This document shows positions 38,876-47,779 of a stretch of DNA of 64,000 nt, piece by piece. The stretch is from Burkholderiales bacterium (GTDB taxonomy: Bacteria > Pseudomonadota > Gammaproteobacteria > Burkholderiales > Ga0077523), in assembly GCA_022843925.1 (NCBI GenBank), contig JALHMS010000012.1:88884-152883 (forward strand), in the 5' to 3' direction. Positions within the stretch are counted from its first letter, which is position 1. The number at the start of each line of letters is the position of its first letter. The notes beneath the pieces are model-generated. The model was not told the origin of the DNA. It saw only the letters and a program-made list of their open reading frames with translations, and ran no database searches. A program made the position numbers and the translations under genes.

Positions 38876-41149
38876 ATGGACGACCCCTTCAAGAAGGCAG
38901 CCCTCGACTATCACCGCCTGCCCACCCCCGGCAAGATTTCCATTCTTCCGACGAAGGGTCTGCTCAATCAGCGCGACCTGGCGCTCGCGTACTCCCCCGG
39001 CGTCGCCGCCGCCTGCAACGAGATCGTGGAGGATCCCTCCACGGCGCGCCTCTACACCGCCCGCGGCAACCTCATCGGTGTGGTCACCAACGGCACCGCG
39101 GTGCTCGGTCTCGGGCCCATCGGTCCGCTCGCGGCGAAGCCCGTGATGGAAGGCAAGGCGGTCCTTTTCAAGAAGTTCGCCGGCATCGACTGCTTCGACA
39201 TCGAGATCGACGAGCGCGACCCCGACAAGCTGGTCGAGATCATCGCGGCGCTCGAACCCACGTTCGGCGGCATCAACCTCGAGGACATCAAGGCGCCCGA
39301 GTGCTTCTACGTGGAGCGCAAGCTCCGCGCGCGGATGAAGATCCCCGTCTTCCACGACGACCAGCACGGCACCGCGATCATCGTGGGGGCGGCAGTGATG
39401 AACGGTCTCCGGGTCGTCGGCAAGAAGATCGAGGACGTGAGGCTCGTATGTTCCGGCGCCGGTGCCGCGGCGCTCGCGTGTCTCGACCTGCTGGTGCAGG
39501 TGGGCGTGCGGATGGAGAACATCATCGTCGCGGACATCGAGGGCGTGGTCTACACGGGCCGCGTCGCGCAGATGGACGACAACAAGGCGCGATACGCGAA
39601 GGACACCGCGGCCCGCACGCTCGCCGAGGTCATCCCGGGCGCCGACGTCTTCATCGGCCTGTCGGCCGCCGGTGTGCTGAAGCCCGACATGGTGCAGGCC
39701 ATGGCGCCGAACCCGCTGATCCTCGCGCTGGCGAATCCGACGCCGGAGATCATGCCCGACGAGGCCAAGGCGGTGCGACCCGACGCGATCATCGCCACCG
39801 GTCGGTCGGACTATCCGAACCAGGTGAACAACGTCCTGTGCTTCCCCTTCATCTTCCGCGGTGCGCTCGACGTGGGGGCCACGACCATCACCGAGGAGAT
39901 GAAGCTTGCCGCCGTCCGCGCGATCGCGGAGCTGGCCATGGCCGAGCAGTCGGAGATCGTGGCGAGCGCCTACGCGCAGGAGGATCTCCGCTTCGGTCCC
40001 GAGTACCTCATCCCGAAGCCCTTCGATCCGCGGCTCATCGTGCAGATCGCCCCGGCCGTCGCGCGCGCCGCCATGGACAGCGGCGTCGCGACGCGCCCGA
40101 TCCGCGACTTCGACGCGTATCGCGATCAGCTGATGAGCTTCGTGTACCAGTCGGGTCTCATCATGCGGCCCGTCTTCACGGCGGCGAAGCGCAACCCGAA
40201 GCGGGTGGTGTTCTGCGAAGGCGAGGACGAGCGCGTGCTGCGTGCGGTGCAGGTGGTGGTCGACGAGGGCATCGCGAAGCCGATCCTGGTGGGGCGCCCC
40301 GAGGTCGTCGAGCCGCGCATCGAACGCTACGGCCTGCGCATCAAGCCCGGCCGCGACTTCGAGCTGGTGAACCCGAACTCCGATCCGCGGTATCGCGACT
40401 ACTGGCAGGCGTACTACAACCTCATGCAGCGCCGCGGCATCTCGGTCGAGATCGCGAAGCGCGAGGTGATCCGACGCACCACGCTGATCGCCGCCCTCAT
40501 GGTCCGGCTGGGGGACGCGGACGCGATGATCTGCGGCACCTACGCCGAACACCACCAGCACCTCGAGTACGTGCGCAACGTCATCGGCCTGCGTCCCGGC
40601 GTCGAGCGCTTCGCGACGATGAACATGCTGATCCTGCCGCACCGGACGCTCTTCATCTGCGACACCTACGTGAACCAGGATCCGACGGCCGAGGACATCG
40701 CCGACATGACCCGCCTCGCCGCGGAGGAGGTCCGCCGCTTCGGCCTCGTCCCGAAGGTGGCGCTGCTGTCGCACTCCAACTTCGGTTCGGTCGCGTCGCC
40801 GTCCGCCACGAAGATGGCACGGGCCCGGGAACTCATCGAGCGGTTCGATCCGACCCTCGAAGTCGAGGGCGAGATGCATGGCGACGCCGCCCTCGACGAA
40901 TCGATCCGTCTGCGCCTCTTCCCGAACTCGAAACTGAAGGGCGAGGCGAACCTGCTCATCATGCCGACGCTCGACGCGGCCAACATCGCGTTCAACCTGT
41001 TGAAGGTCGTGAGCGGGGACGGCATCACGGTCGGTCCGATCCTGCTCGGTGCCGCCAAGACGGTGCACATCGTCACGCCCACGGCCACCGTACGGCGGCT
41101 GGTGAACATGGCAGCGCTCGCGTCGGTGGACGCCGCGTCGCAGCGCTGA
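38876..41149 (+). CDS. maeB: NADP-dependent malic enzyme with phosphotransacetylase-like domain
   Basis: Decarboxylates malate to pyruvate, making NADPH. 757 residues. The malic enzyme part (about 1-425) has [10 protein letters not shown], the catalytic [11 protein letters not shown] segment, HDDQHGTA and [10 protein letters not shown]. The C-terminal part (about 430-757) is homologous to phosphate acetyltransferase, here a regulatory domain that binds acetyl-CoA in the hybrid malic enzymes. Full length for the family. No obvious ribosome site precedes the ATG. Confidence 0.97.
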   Translation: MDDPFKKAALDYHRLPTPGKISILPTKGLLNQRDLALAYSPGVAAACNEIVEDPSTARLYTARGNLIGVVTNGTAVLGLGPIGPLAAKPVMEGKAVLFKKFAGIDCFDIEIDERDPDKLVEIIAALEPTFGGINLEDIKAPECFYVERKLRARMKIPVFHDDQHGTAIIVGAAVMNGLRVVGKKIEDVRLVCSGAGAAALACLDLLVQVGVRMENIIVADIEGVVYTGRVAQMDDNKARYAKDTAARTLAEVIPGADVFIGLSAAGVLKPDMVQAMAPNPLILALANPTPEIMPDEAKAVRPDAIIATGRSDYPNQVNNVLCFPFIFRGALDVGATTITEEMKLAAVRAIAELAMAEQSEIVASAYAQEDLRFGPEYLIPKPFDPRLIVQIAPAVARAAMDSGVATRPIRDFDAYRDQLMSFVYQSGLIMRPVFTAAKRNPKRVVFCEGEDERVLRAVQVVVDEGIAKPILVGRPEVVEPRIERYGLRIKPGRDFELVNPNSDPRYRDYWQAYYNLMQRRGISVEIAKREVIRRTTLIAALMVRLGDADAMICGTYAEHHQHLEYVRNVIGLRPGVERFATMNMLILPHRTLFICDTYVNQDPTAEDIADMTRLAAEEVRRFGLVPKVALLSHSNFGSVASPSATKMARARELIERFDPTLEVEGEMHGDAALDESIRLRLFPNSKLKGEANLLIMPTLDAANIAFNLLKVVSGDGITVGPILLGAAKTVHIVTPTATVRRLVNMAALASVDAASQR

Positions 41150-41163
41150 GCGCGACCGTTCCC

Positions 41164-41613
41164 ATGGCGGGTCGGGTGATCTGGATCGGGCTGCGCCCGG
41201 CACGGCGCCGAGCGCCGTTGGTCGTCACCGAGGCGCAGGCGGTTGCCGGTCGGGGCCTGGTCGGCGACCGCGGTGAGGTGCGGCCCAGCCGGGTGCGTCA
41301 GGTCACGCTCATCGATGTGGCGGCGATCTCCGCTGCCGCGGCACAGCTGGGCCTGCCGACGGTGGACCCTGCGCTGCTGCGCCGGAACCTCGTCGTGGAA
41401 GGCGTCGATTTCGCCGCGGCGCGCGGTCAGCGCCTGCGCGTGGGCGAGGTGCTGCTTGTGATCACCGGCCCGTGCGATCCGTGCGCACGCATGGAGGAGG
41501 CTCTCGGCGAGGGCGGATTCGAGGCCCTGCGCGATCGCGGCGGACTCACGGCCACGGTGCTGGCGGGCGGCCTCCTCCGGGTCGGCAGCGCGGTGTGCAT
41601 CGAGCGGCCGTAG
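41164..41613 (+). CDS. MOSC-domain protein
   Basis: 149 residues from the ATG at 41164, 14 bases after maeB. It has GLVGDRG, the RQVTLID strand, RRNLVVEG and the conserved Cys in GPCDPCARME, which match MOSC domains (molybdenum cofactor sulfurase C-terminal family). These proteins handle sulfur or Moco-related chemistry, but the role of stand-alone members like this is unclear. Confidence 0.85.
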   Translation: MAGRVIWIGLRPARRRAPLVVTEAQAVAGRGLVGDRGEVRPSRVRQVTLIDVAAISAAAAQLGLPTVDPALLRRNLVVEGVDFAAARGQRLRVGEVLLVITGPCDPCARMEEALGEGGFEALRDRGGLTATVLAGGLLRVGSAVCIERP

Positions 41614-41625
41614 TGCAGGGCCCGC

Positions 41626-41907
41626 TCAGGGCTTGCGCGGTGGTGCGTCGGGGTCGTCGTCCCGCGCCTCGATGCCCGCGGCCTTGCGGGCTTTCGCGAT
41701 GAATCCCAGCGAGGCCGCCTCCTGCGCCACCCGACACCGCTTCAGAGCCTCGTCGATCAGCGGGGCGACCCGCTGCTTCTGGGGTTCCGTCATCCGGACC
41801 CCCTTGAGATCCGTGCCGAGCAACTCGATCTCCAGCCGGCAGTCGGCGACGACGTGGGTGGAGGCGAAGCCGAGCACGGTGGCGAGAACGAACGTCGTGG
41901 GGCGCAT
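41626..41907 (-). CDS. Small exported protein of unknown function
   Basis: 93 residues with a signal peptide (MRPTTFVLATVLGFASTHVVA) and two Cys (in DCRLEIEL and KRCRVAQ) that could form a disulfide. The tail is charged and Pro-rich (RDDDPDAPPRKP). No family recognised. Confidence 0.6.
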   Translation of the reverse strand: MRPTTFVLATVLGFASTHVVADCRLEIELLGTDLKGVRMTEPQKQRVAPLIDEALKRCRVAQEAASLGFIAKARKAAGIEARDDDPDAPPRKP

Positions 41908-41940
41908 GGCGTCGAGGTGCGGGAAGCGGTGTCGTGGAGG

Positions 41941-42186
41941 TCAGATGCCCAGGATCTTGCGGGCGCGGGCGAGGGATTCCATCGATTCCTTGTGCTTGCC
42001 GGCCTTGTGGAAGGCCTCGCCTTCGGCGCGAAGGCGGGCGGCTTCGTCGAGGTCCGCGGCCGCGAGGGACGGCTGCTTCGACATCGCTTCGTCGATGGCC
42101 TTCATGTCGGCCGGGCAGTGGTTCGCCAAGGCGAGGGACGCGGTGCAGGTGAGCGCGATGGCAGCAAGGAAAGCGTGAATCTTCAT
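41941..42186 (-). CDS. Small exported helical protein
   Basis: 81 residues from the ATG at 42186, preceded by AGGAG. Signal peptide ending at LALA-N, then NHCPADMKAID and a helix-turn-helix-like repeat of small residues (AARLRAEGEAFHKAGKHKES). It resembles small periplasmic proteins found in other betaproteobacteria; function unknown. It lies 33 bases before the start of the other small exported protein and may be transcribed with it. Confidence 0.65.
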   Translation of the reverse strand: MKIHAFLAAIALTCTASLALANHCPADMKAIDEAMSKQPSLAAADLDEAARLRAEGEAFHKAGKHKESMESLARARKILGI

Positions 42187-42343
42187 GGGAGGCTCCTGTC
42201 GGATCGCCGCTGTCGGCAGGCGGGAGGCGCCGCCGCTGGCGAGACGAGTATAGACCTCGCATCGGTCACGAGTTCCCCCGGTGCAGGCGCATAGAATCGC
42301 ATCCGCCGTCCGCGCGTCGCGCACGGCCCACCATGGAAGCCGC

Positions 42344-42958
42344 GTGCCCTACCGTTCTCTCACTCTCACCCGCGACTGGGTCGCGCACCGCCTCCGGGAA
42401 GGGGGCGCCCGGGAAGCCTCGGAAGACGACCTGCCGCTCTTCCGGCATCCCGAGGATCACGTGCCCGTGCCCGCCGCGGTCCTGGTGCCGCTCGTGAACC
42501 GCGAGGCCGGCGTGACCATCCTGCTGACCCAGCGCACCGCGCACCTCCACGCGCACGCAGGCCAGATCAGTTTCCCCGGCGGGCGCGTGGACCCGGGCGA
42601 CGTCGACCGCATCGACACGGCCCTGCGGGAGACCCTCGAGGAGACCGGATTGCCGCGCCATCGGGTCGAGCCCCTCGGGTTCCTGCCCGACTACGACATC
42701 ATGACCGGCTTCCGCGTGACGCCGGTCGTCGGCTGGGTCGAGCCGCCGTTCCCGCTCGCGCCGGACCCCTTCGAGGTGGCGGACATCTTCGAGGTGCCGC
42801 TCGCCTTCATCCTCGACCCCGCGAATCATCGTCGTCACAGCGACCAGCGCGATGGCCGGCTGCGTCACTACTATTCCATGCCGTACGGCGACCGCAACAT
42901 CTGGGGCGCGACCGCCGGCATGCTCCACTGCCTCTACCGGACGCTCGGAAGACCCTGA
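42344..42958 (+). CDS. CoA pyrophosphatase (NudL-type Nudix hydrolase)
   Basis: 204 residues from the GTG at 42344, which has GGAAG just upstream and lies past a likely -10 box (TAGAAT near 42292). A GTG at 42281 would add 21 residues without family similarity. The segment HAGQISFPGGRVD, followed by ALRETLEETGL and the TGFRVTPVVGWV region, matches YeaB/NudL enzymes that cleave coenzyme A derivatives. Its stop overlaps the next start (TGATG). Confidence 0.88.
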   Translation: MPYRSLTLTRDWVAHRLREGGAREASEDDLPLFRHPEDHVPVPAAVLVPLVNREAGVTILLTQRTAHLHAHAGQISFPGGRVDPGDVDRIDTALRETLEETGLPRHRVEPLGFLPDYDIMTGFRVTPVVGWVEPPFPLAPDPFEVADIFEVPLAFILDPANHRRHSDQRDGRLRHYYSMPYGDRNIWGATAGMLHCLYRTLGRP

Positions 42959-43455
42959 TGGCCAAGGACAAGACCCCCGTCTCTCCAGCGGTGCGGATGC
43001 TGCGCGACCACAGCGTGGCCTTCACCGATCACCTTTACGACTACGAGGAGCGCGGCGGGACCGCCGTATCGGCCCGTGAACTCGGCGTCGACGAGCATGC
43101 CGTCGTGAAGACGCTCGTCATGGAGGACGACGCCAGGCGGCCGCTGGTCGTGCTGATGCACGGCGATCGCAAGGTGTCCACCAAGGAACTCGCGCGCACC
43201 ATCGGTGTGAAGACGATACAGCCGTGCAATCCCGAGACGGCGAACCGGCACTCGGGTTACATGGTCGGCGGCACGTCCCCCTTCGGCACCCGCAAGCCGA
43301 TGCCGGTCTACATGGAGCGCACGATCCTCGACCTGCCGGTCATCTACATCAACGGCGGCAAGCGCGGCTATCTCGTGGGCATCGCGCCTGCGGAAGCCGT
43401 CCGCGTGCTGAAGCCCGTGCTGGTGTCGGTCGGCATCGAGGACGACGGTTCGTGA
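42958..43455 (+). CDS. YbaK/EbsC-type aminoacyl-tRNA deacylase
   Basis: 165 residues starting at the base that ends the previous stop. YbaK fold with KTLVMEDD, the K-x-S TKELAR segment and GGTSPFGTRKPMPVY, consistent with a Cys-tRNA(Pro) deacylase, an editing factor for misacylated tRNA. Substrate is assigned by family only. Confidence 0.88.
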   Translation: MAKDKTPVSPAVRMLRDHSVAFTDHLYDYEERGGTAVSARELGVDEHAVVKTLVMEDDARRPLVVLMHGDRKVSTKELARTIGVKTIQPCNPETANRHSGYMVGGTSPFGTRKPMPVYMERTILDLPVIYINGGKRGYLVGIAPAEAVRVLKPVLVSVGIEDDGS

Positions 43456-43507
43456 CGACTGCCATCCGCCCTCCGCAATCAGCTACGCCCAACCCAGAGA
43501 ATCCCCG

Positions 43508-43846
43508 ATGATCGAACTGCTCGCCCTGGTCGTGGCCGTTGCCATCGGCTGGTTCTGGATCGACACGCTCGGGGCCCGCGAGGTCGCACTCGCCGCCGGG
43601 CAGCGTGCATGCGAGGCCGAGGGACTCCAGTTCCTCGACTGGACCGTTGCGCAGTCCCGCCTTCGGTTCGGGCGCGACGACGACGGTCGCCTGCGGGTGC
43701 ATCGCGTCTACGACTTCGAGTACAGCGAGACCGGCAGCGATCGCCGCAAGGGCAGCGTCACGCTGCTCGGCCGTCGTGTCCTCGCCGTTCACATCGCTCC
43801 CGTCGCGCGTCCGCCCGCCTACGACAATGTGGTGAACCTCCGCTGA
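43508..43846 (+). CDS. DUF3301 membrane-anchored protein
   Basis: 112 residues with a single N-terminal membrane helix (about 2-20) followed by a soluble part with ARxxAxxxCxxxGLQ-like RACEAEGLQFLDWTVA and the RVYDFEYSETGSDRRKG segment typical of DUF3301. Function unknown; widespread in beta- and gammaproteobacteria. Confidence 0.8.
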   Translation: MIELLALVVAVAIGWFWIDTLGAREVALAAGQRACEAEGLQFLDWTVAQSRLRFGRDDDGRLRVHRVYDFEYSETGSDRRKGSVTLLGRRVLAVHIAPVARPPAYDNVVNLR

Positions 43847-43943
43847 GTGCGCCGCATCGGTGGCCCTACTCGTCCGGGATGCACCGGTGGAGAGCATCCG
43901 TGTGGCAAGATTCGGTTCGTCCAACCCATGCCCGGAGCGCCCC

Positions 43944-44216
43944 ATGGCCCGTACCAACGATGATGGCGTCGGTCTCGTCGCCGAGATCGAGGCCCTCATG
44001 AGTGAGCGCGAGATTCTTCTGCGCACGATCGGCGCAGCCTCGGTCTTCTTCGCCAATCTGAGCGCCGACGAACTTCCCGAAGCCGCCTACGACGCCGCGG
44101 ATGTCCTCGCGAAGTCCCTCGACACCCTTCCCGAGGAACTCCTGCGCGAGGCGCTCGAACTCGTCCGTCCCCTGGTGGAGAAGGATCTCGACAAGGCGTC
44201 GGGCCGCTCGGCCTGA
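43944..44216 (+). CDS. Small acidic helical protein, unknown function
   Basis: 90 residues from the ATG at 43944; an upstream ATG at 43860 is possible but the added 28 residues look like non-coding sequence. Acidic, mostly helical, with no recognised family. It is followed by a terminator and ends the plus-strand group before the urea operon. Confidence 0.6.
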   Translation: MARTNDDGVGLVAEIEALMSEREILLRTIGAASVFFANLSADELPEAAYDAADVLAKSLDTLPEELLREALELVRPLVEKDLDKASGRSA

Positions 44217-44269
44217 CCGACGCGGGCGCGGCCCGCACCTCGCCCTCGCACGGACCCATCCGTGTCCTT

Positions 44270-44300
44270 CCACAGCCGGCCACCGCCGGCTGTGGTGTTT
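44270..44300 (+). terminator. Hairpin terminator before the urea operon
   Basis: CCACAGCCGGC (44270-44280) pairs with GCCGGCTGTGG (44285-44295) around CACC, followed by TGTTT. Confidence 0.75.
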
Positions 44301-44347
44301 CCGGCATCCTCGTTCGCAAGGCCAGGCGCGAAGCCGGTTCGATCTGC

Positions 44348-44362
44348 GCACCGCGACGGTGC
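44348..44362. promoter_or_regulatory. NtrC-like enhancer site
   Basis: GCACC-N5-GGTGC palindrome, extended by C and G on the outside. It matches the core of the known NtrC site (GCACC-N5-GGTGC) and lies about 140 bases before the sigma-54 promoter, a usual enhancer distance. Confidence 0.6.
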
Positions 44363-44493
44363 GTGACCGGGTTTTTTCTGCTGTGCAACAGTGCCGACAC
44401 GACCCGTTGCAGTGCATGGGTTTGCCCGCGTCGGAACCGGCGAACGGCTGAAGCGCCAGCAACGGCGCGGGTTTCGGGGGATCGCCGTGGTCG

Positions 44494-44508
44494 TGGCACA
44501 TCGATTGC
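44494..44508 (+). promoter_or_regulatory. Sigma-54 promoter of the urt-ure operon
   Basis: TGGCACATCGATTGC has the required GG and GC elements with 10 bases between and matches TGGCAC-N5-TTGC. Transcription would start near 44520, leaving a leader of about 90 bases. It fits nitrogen-limitation control. Confidence 0.72.
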
Positions 44509-44608
44509 GGAAGAGGTTGGTCGAGCGATCCGGCTGGCAGCGTCCTGTGCTGCCCAGGGGAAACGGATCCCTTGCATCACCAACCATCTCAACTGGGAGT
44601 CAATACCA

Positions 44609-45865
44609 ATGAACCGTCGTCACGTCCTGAAGGCCGGCGTCGCTGCCGTTGCCGGCGCACTGCTGCTGTCCGCGGCCGGAGTCACGTCCGCCGCAGACAC
44701 GATCAAGGTGGGTGTGTTGCATTCTCTGTCCGGCACCATGGCCATCAGCGAAACCGCGCTGAAGAACACCGTCCTCATGACCATCGACGAGATCAACGCC
44801 GCCGGCGGCGTGCTCGGCAAGAAGCTCGAGGCCGTCGTGGTCGACCCCGCCTCCAACTGGCCGCTCTTCGCCGAGAAGGCCCGTCAGCTCATCACGCAGG
44901 ACAAGGTGTCCGTCGTCTTCGGCTGCTGGACTTCCGTGTCGCGCAAGTCCGTGCTGCCCGTGTTCGAGGAACTGAACAGCCTGCTGTTCTACCCCGTGCA
45001 GTACGAGGGCGAGGAACTCTCCCAGAACGTCTTCTACACCGGCGCCGCGCCGAACCAGCAGGCCATCCCGGCCGTCGAGTACCTGATGAGCAAGGACGGC
45101 GGGTCTGCCAAGCGCTTCGTGCTGCTCGGCACCGACTACGTGTATCCGCGCACGACGAACAAGATTCTCCGTGCGTTCCTGAAGAGCAAGGGCGTCGCCG
45201 AAGCCGACATCATGGAGGACTACACGCCCTTCGGTCACAGCGACTACCAGACCATCATCGCGAAGATCAAGAAGTTCGCCGGCGAGGGCAAGAAGACGGC
45301 CGTGATCTCCACCATCAACGGCGACTCGAACGTCCCCTTCTACAAGGAACTGGGCAACCAGGGCCTGAAGGCCACGGATGTGCCGGTCGTCGCGTTCTCG
45401 GTCGGTGAAGAGGAACTGCGCGGCGTCGACACGAAGCCGCTGGTGGGTCACCTGGCCGCATGGAACTACTTCATGTCGGTGAAGAACCCGCAGAACGCCG
45501 CCTTCATCAAGCAGTACAAGGCGTGGGCCAAGGCCAACAACGTGCCGAACCTCGACACCGTCGTGACCAACGACCCGATGGAAGCCACCTACGTCGGCAT
45601 CCACATGTGGGCGCAGGCTGCGAAGAAGGCGGGTTCCGTCGACGTCGACAAGGTCCGCAAGGCGATGGCCGGCCAGACGTTCAAGGCCCCGTCCGGCTTC
45701 GTGCTGAAGATGGACGAGACCAACCATCACCTCCACAAGCCGGTGATGATCGGCGAAGTGCAGGATGACGGTCAGTTCGACGTGGTATGGGCGACGAAGG
45801 GTCCGATCCGCGCGCAGCCGTGGAGCCCGTTCATCGCTGGTAACGAAAACAAGCAGAAGCTCTGA
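44609..45865 (+). CDS. urtA: Urea ABC transporter, substrate-binding protein
   Basis: Periplasmic urea-binding protein. 418 residues from the ATG at 44609, with GGGAG upstream. A signal peptide (MNRRHVLKAGVAAVAGALLL) with a twin-Arg-like start, then the type I periplasmic fold with KVGVLHSLSGTMAISE, FGCWTSVSRKSVLPVFE and LLFYPVQYEGEE, which are specific to UrtA among amino-acid/amide binding proteins. First gene of urtABCDE-ureABC, directly after the sigma-54 promoter. Confidence 0.95.
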   Translation: MNRRHVLKAGVAAVAGALLLSAAGVTSAADTIKVGVLHSLSGTMAISETALKNTVLMTIDEINAAGGVLGKKLEAVVVDPASNWPLFAEKARQLITQDKVSVVFGCWTSVSRKSVLPVFEELNSLLFYPVQYEGEELSQNVFYTGAAPNQQAIPAVEYLMSKDGGSAKRFVLLGTDYVYPRTTNKILRAFLKSKGVAEADIMEDYTPFGHSDYQTIIAKIKKFAGEGKKTAVISTINGDSNVPFYKELGNQGLKATDVPVVAFSVGEEELRGVDTKPLVGHLAAWNYFMSVKNPQNAAFIKQYKAWAKANNVPNLDTVVTNDPMEATYVGIHMWAQAAKKAGSVDVDKVRKAMAGQTFKAPSGFVLKMDETNHHLHKPVMIGEVQDDGQFDVVWATKGPIRAQPWSPFIAGNENKQKL

Positions 45866-45876
45866 GCGAACGGCGC

Positions 45877-46044
45877 CCAGGCGTCTGCCGGACTCAGGTG
45901 GTCGGTAGCGAAACGGCGGGCAGGCGAGGACAGATCTTGACGATTTCGACGAACGTATCGGGAATACGTGAGGAGAATGCGGCGAGATATGGACCGCTCG
46001 CCCACCGTTGCAGCCGAATCATCCTGAGTCCGACAGACGGCTAG
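45877..46044 (+). repeat. 168-bp inverted-repeat element, copy 1
   Basis: Inserted between urtA and urtB. Ends are 22-base imperfect inverted repeats (45877-45898 and 46023-46044, 19 of 22 matching) with a CTGTCGGACT-like core. The inside has a conserved small palindrome (ACGTAT...ATACGT near 45953-45969). Copy 2 at 63639-63806 has the same length and orientation. It holds no credible gene. It looks like a MITE, perhaps moved by an IS630-type transposase. Confidence 0.85.
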
Positions 46045-46055
46045 TGCGCCGAGAT

Positions 46056-46077
46056 GGGAGGCACCCCGGTGCCTCCC
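46056..46077. repeat. Strong hairpin between urtA and urtB
   Basis: GGGAGGCACC and GGTGCCTCCC with two bases between form a 10-pair stem just after the repeat element. It has no T-run. It could stabilise the urtA message or attenuate the rest of the operon. Confidence 0.6.
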
Positions 46078-46146
46078 CGTTACGGAGTTCGAAAAAGACG
46101 GATCCGCGCGCCGGTTGGCGGCGTGCGGATCGTCACAGGGGAAATC

Positions 46147-47778
46147 GTGCCTACCATCCCGACATTCCGGGAGCGGTGGCATCGCGTCTGCGCGCTGCTG
46201 GCGCTGACGTTTGCCATGCTTCTGTCCGGCCATTCTGGCGCCGCGGTCGATGGCGCCACTGCTGCAGGTCTGCTCTCCGAGGAATCCTCGGATCGCGCTG
46301 CGGCCATCGAGGCGATCGCCGCCTCGGGTGATCCGCAGGCCCTCGCCTTTCTCTCGGCCCTTCGCGACGGGCTTCTCCGCGTCACGCCCTCCAAGCAGTA
46401 CGTCATCAAGGAGCGCGGCAGCTTCATCGATGCGCTGACGGGTCAGCCGCTCGACAGCGAACCCGACGACCTCGAAAAAGTCACCATCAACAACCGTCTC
46501 CGCGCCCAGGTGGAGTCCGCGGTCGCGGTGCTGCGGATACTCTCGAAGGACCCGAAGGAACGCCTCGCCGCCGCCCGCGGCATCGAGCCCACCGAGGCCG
46601 TGCTGCCGGTGATCGCCAAGGCCCTCGCGGCCGAGACGGTGCCTGAGATCCGCGAGGTCCTGCGCCAATCCGAGGCGGCGGCGAAGCTCGTGAGCACCGA
46701 CCCGAAGCGCCGCCTGGAGGCGATCGCCGTGCTGGCCGAGGCCCGCGACGGCAAGGTGAAGACGCTGCTGCAGCCGCTCATCGAGAAGACCGACGCCGGC
46801 GAGTGGCGCGAGTCCGATCTCCAGGTGCGCGAGGCTGCGGCCACCGCGATGGGGGCCGTCGAACGCCGTCTGCTGATGTACGACTACGCCGGACGGCTGT
46901 TCGCCGGCGTCAGCCTCGGCAGCATCCTGCTGCTGGCGGCGCTCGGTCTCGCGATCACGTACGGCCTGCTCGGCGTGATCAACATGGCGCACGGCGAGAT
47001 GCTGATGATCGGCGCGTACGCGACCTACGCGACGCAGCAGGTGTTCCGCACGCACTTCCCGGGCGCCATCGACTGGTACCTGCCCGCCGCGCTGCCCGTC
47101 GCGTTCCTCGCGGCGGCCCTCGTGGGCATGGCGCTCGAGCGCACCGTGATCCGCTGGCTCTACGGTCGGCCGCTCGAGACGCTGCTCGCGACCTGGGGCA
47201 TCAGCCTCTTCCTGATCCAGCTCGTCCGCACGCTCTTCGGCGCCCAGAACGTCGAGGTGGCGAACCCGAGCTGGATGAGCGGCGGCATCGAGCTCTCCAG
47301 CCTCGTGCTGCCCTACAACCGCATCGTGATCATCGTCTTCTCGATCGTCGTGCTCGTGCTCGTCTGGCTGATGCTGACTCGTACACGACTCGGTCTCTTC
47401 GTGCGCAGCGTGACGCAGAACCGCGCGATGGCTTCGTGCATGGGCGTGCACACCGGGCGCGTGGACCTCATGGCGTTCGGTCTCGGATCGGGCATCGGCG
47501 GCCTCGCCGGCTGCGCGCTCTCGCAGGTGGGCAACGTCGGCCCCGATCTCGGCCAGAGCTACATCATCGATTCGTTCATGGTGGTGGTGCTGGGCGGTGT
47601 GGGCCAGCTGATCGGGACCGTGTACGCGGCGCTGGGTCTGGGCGTCGCCGCCAAGTTCCTGGAGCCGTTCGTCGGCGCCGTGCCCACGAAGATCCTGATC
47701 CTCGTGCTCATCATCGCGTTCATCCAGAAGCGTCCTCAGGGGCTGTTCGCCCTGAAGGGCCGGTCCGTGGAGGCCTGA
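46147..47778 (+). CDS. urtB: Urea ABC transporter, permease UrtB
   Basis: 543 residues from a GTG at 46147, with AGGGGAA just upstream; the open frame extends further without family similarity. After a signal peptide there is a soluble N-terminal region of about 230 residues with HEAT-like helices (RLEAIAVLAEARDGKVKT), a feature of UrtB among LivH-type permeases. The permease part has 8-9 membrane helices, GLLGVINMAHGEMLMIGAY and VVVLGGVGQLIGTV. It forms the membrane channel with UrtC. One base separates it from urtC. Confidence 0.94.
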   Translation: MPTIPTFRERWHRVCALLALTFAMLLSGHSGAAVDGATAAGLLSEESSDRAAAIEAIAASGDPQALAFLSALRDGLLRVTPSKQYVIKERGSFIDALTGQPLDSEPDDLEKVTINNRLRAQVESAVAVLRILSKDPKERLAAARGIEPTEAVLPVIAKALAAETVPEIREVLRQSEAAAKLVSTDPKRRLEAIAVLAEARDGKVKTLLQPLIEKTDAGEWRESDLQVREAAATAMGAVERRLLMYDYAGRLFAGVSLGSILLLAALGLAITYGLLGVINMAHGEMLMIGAYATYATQQVFRTHFPGAIDWYLPAALPVAFLAAALVGMALERTVIRWLYGRPLETLLATWGISLFLIQLVRTLFGAQNVEVANPSWMSGGIELSSLVLPYNRIVIIVFSIVVLVLVWLMLTRTRLGLFVRSVTQNRAMASCMGVHTGRVDLMAFGLGSGIGGLAGCALSQVGNVGPDLGQSYIIDSFMVVVLGGVGQLIGTVYAALGLGVAAKFLEPFVGAVPTKILILVLIIAFIQKRPQGLFALKGRSVEA

Positions 47779-47779
47779 G

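Larger units (their letters stand above)
44217..44608 (+). other. Gene-free control region upstream of urtA
   Basis: 392 bases without a convincing gene. It holds the terminator of the preceding gene (44270-44300), an NtrC-like palindrome (44348-44362), and a sigma-54 promoter (44494-44508), then about 100 bases of leader before urtA. Confidence 0.8.

Noticed and set aside
36887..41203. 1438-residue minus-strand frame spanning pip and maeB
   Set aside because: Only the last 321 residues match a protein family (proline iminopeptidase); the rest is antisense to maeB and the TraB-type gene.
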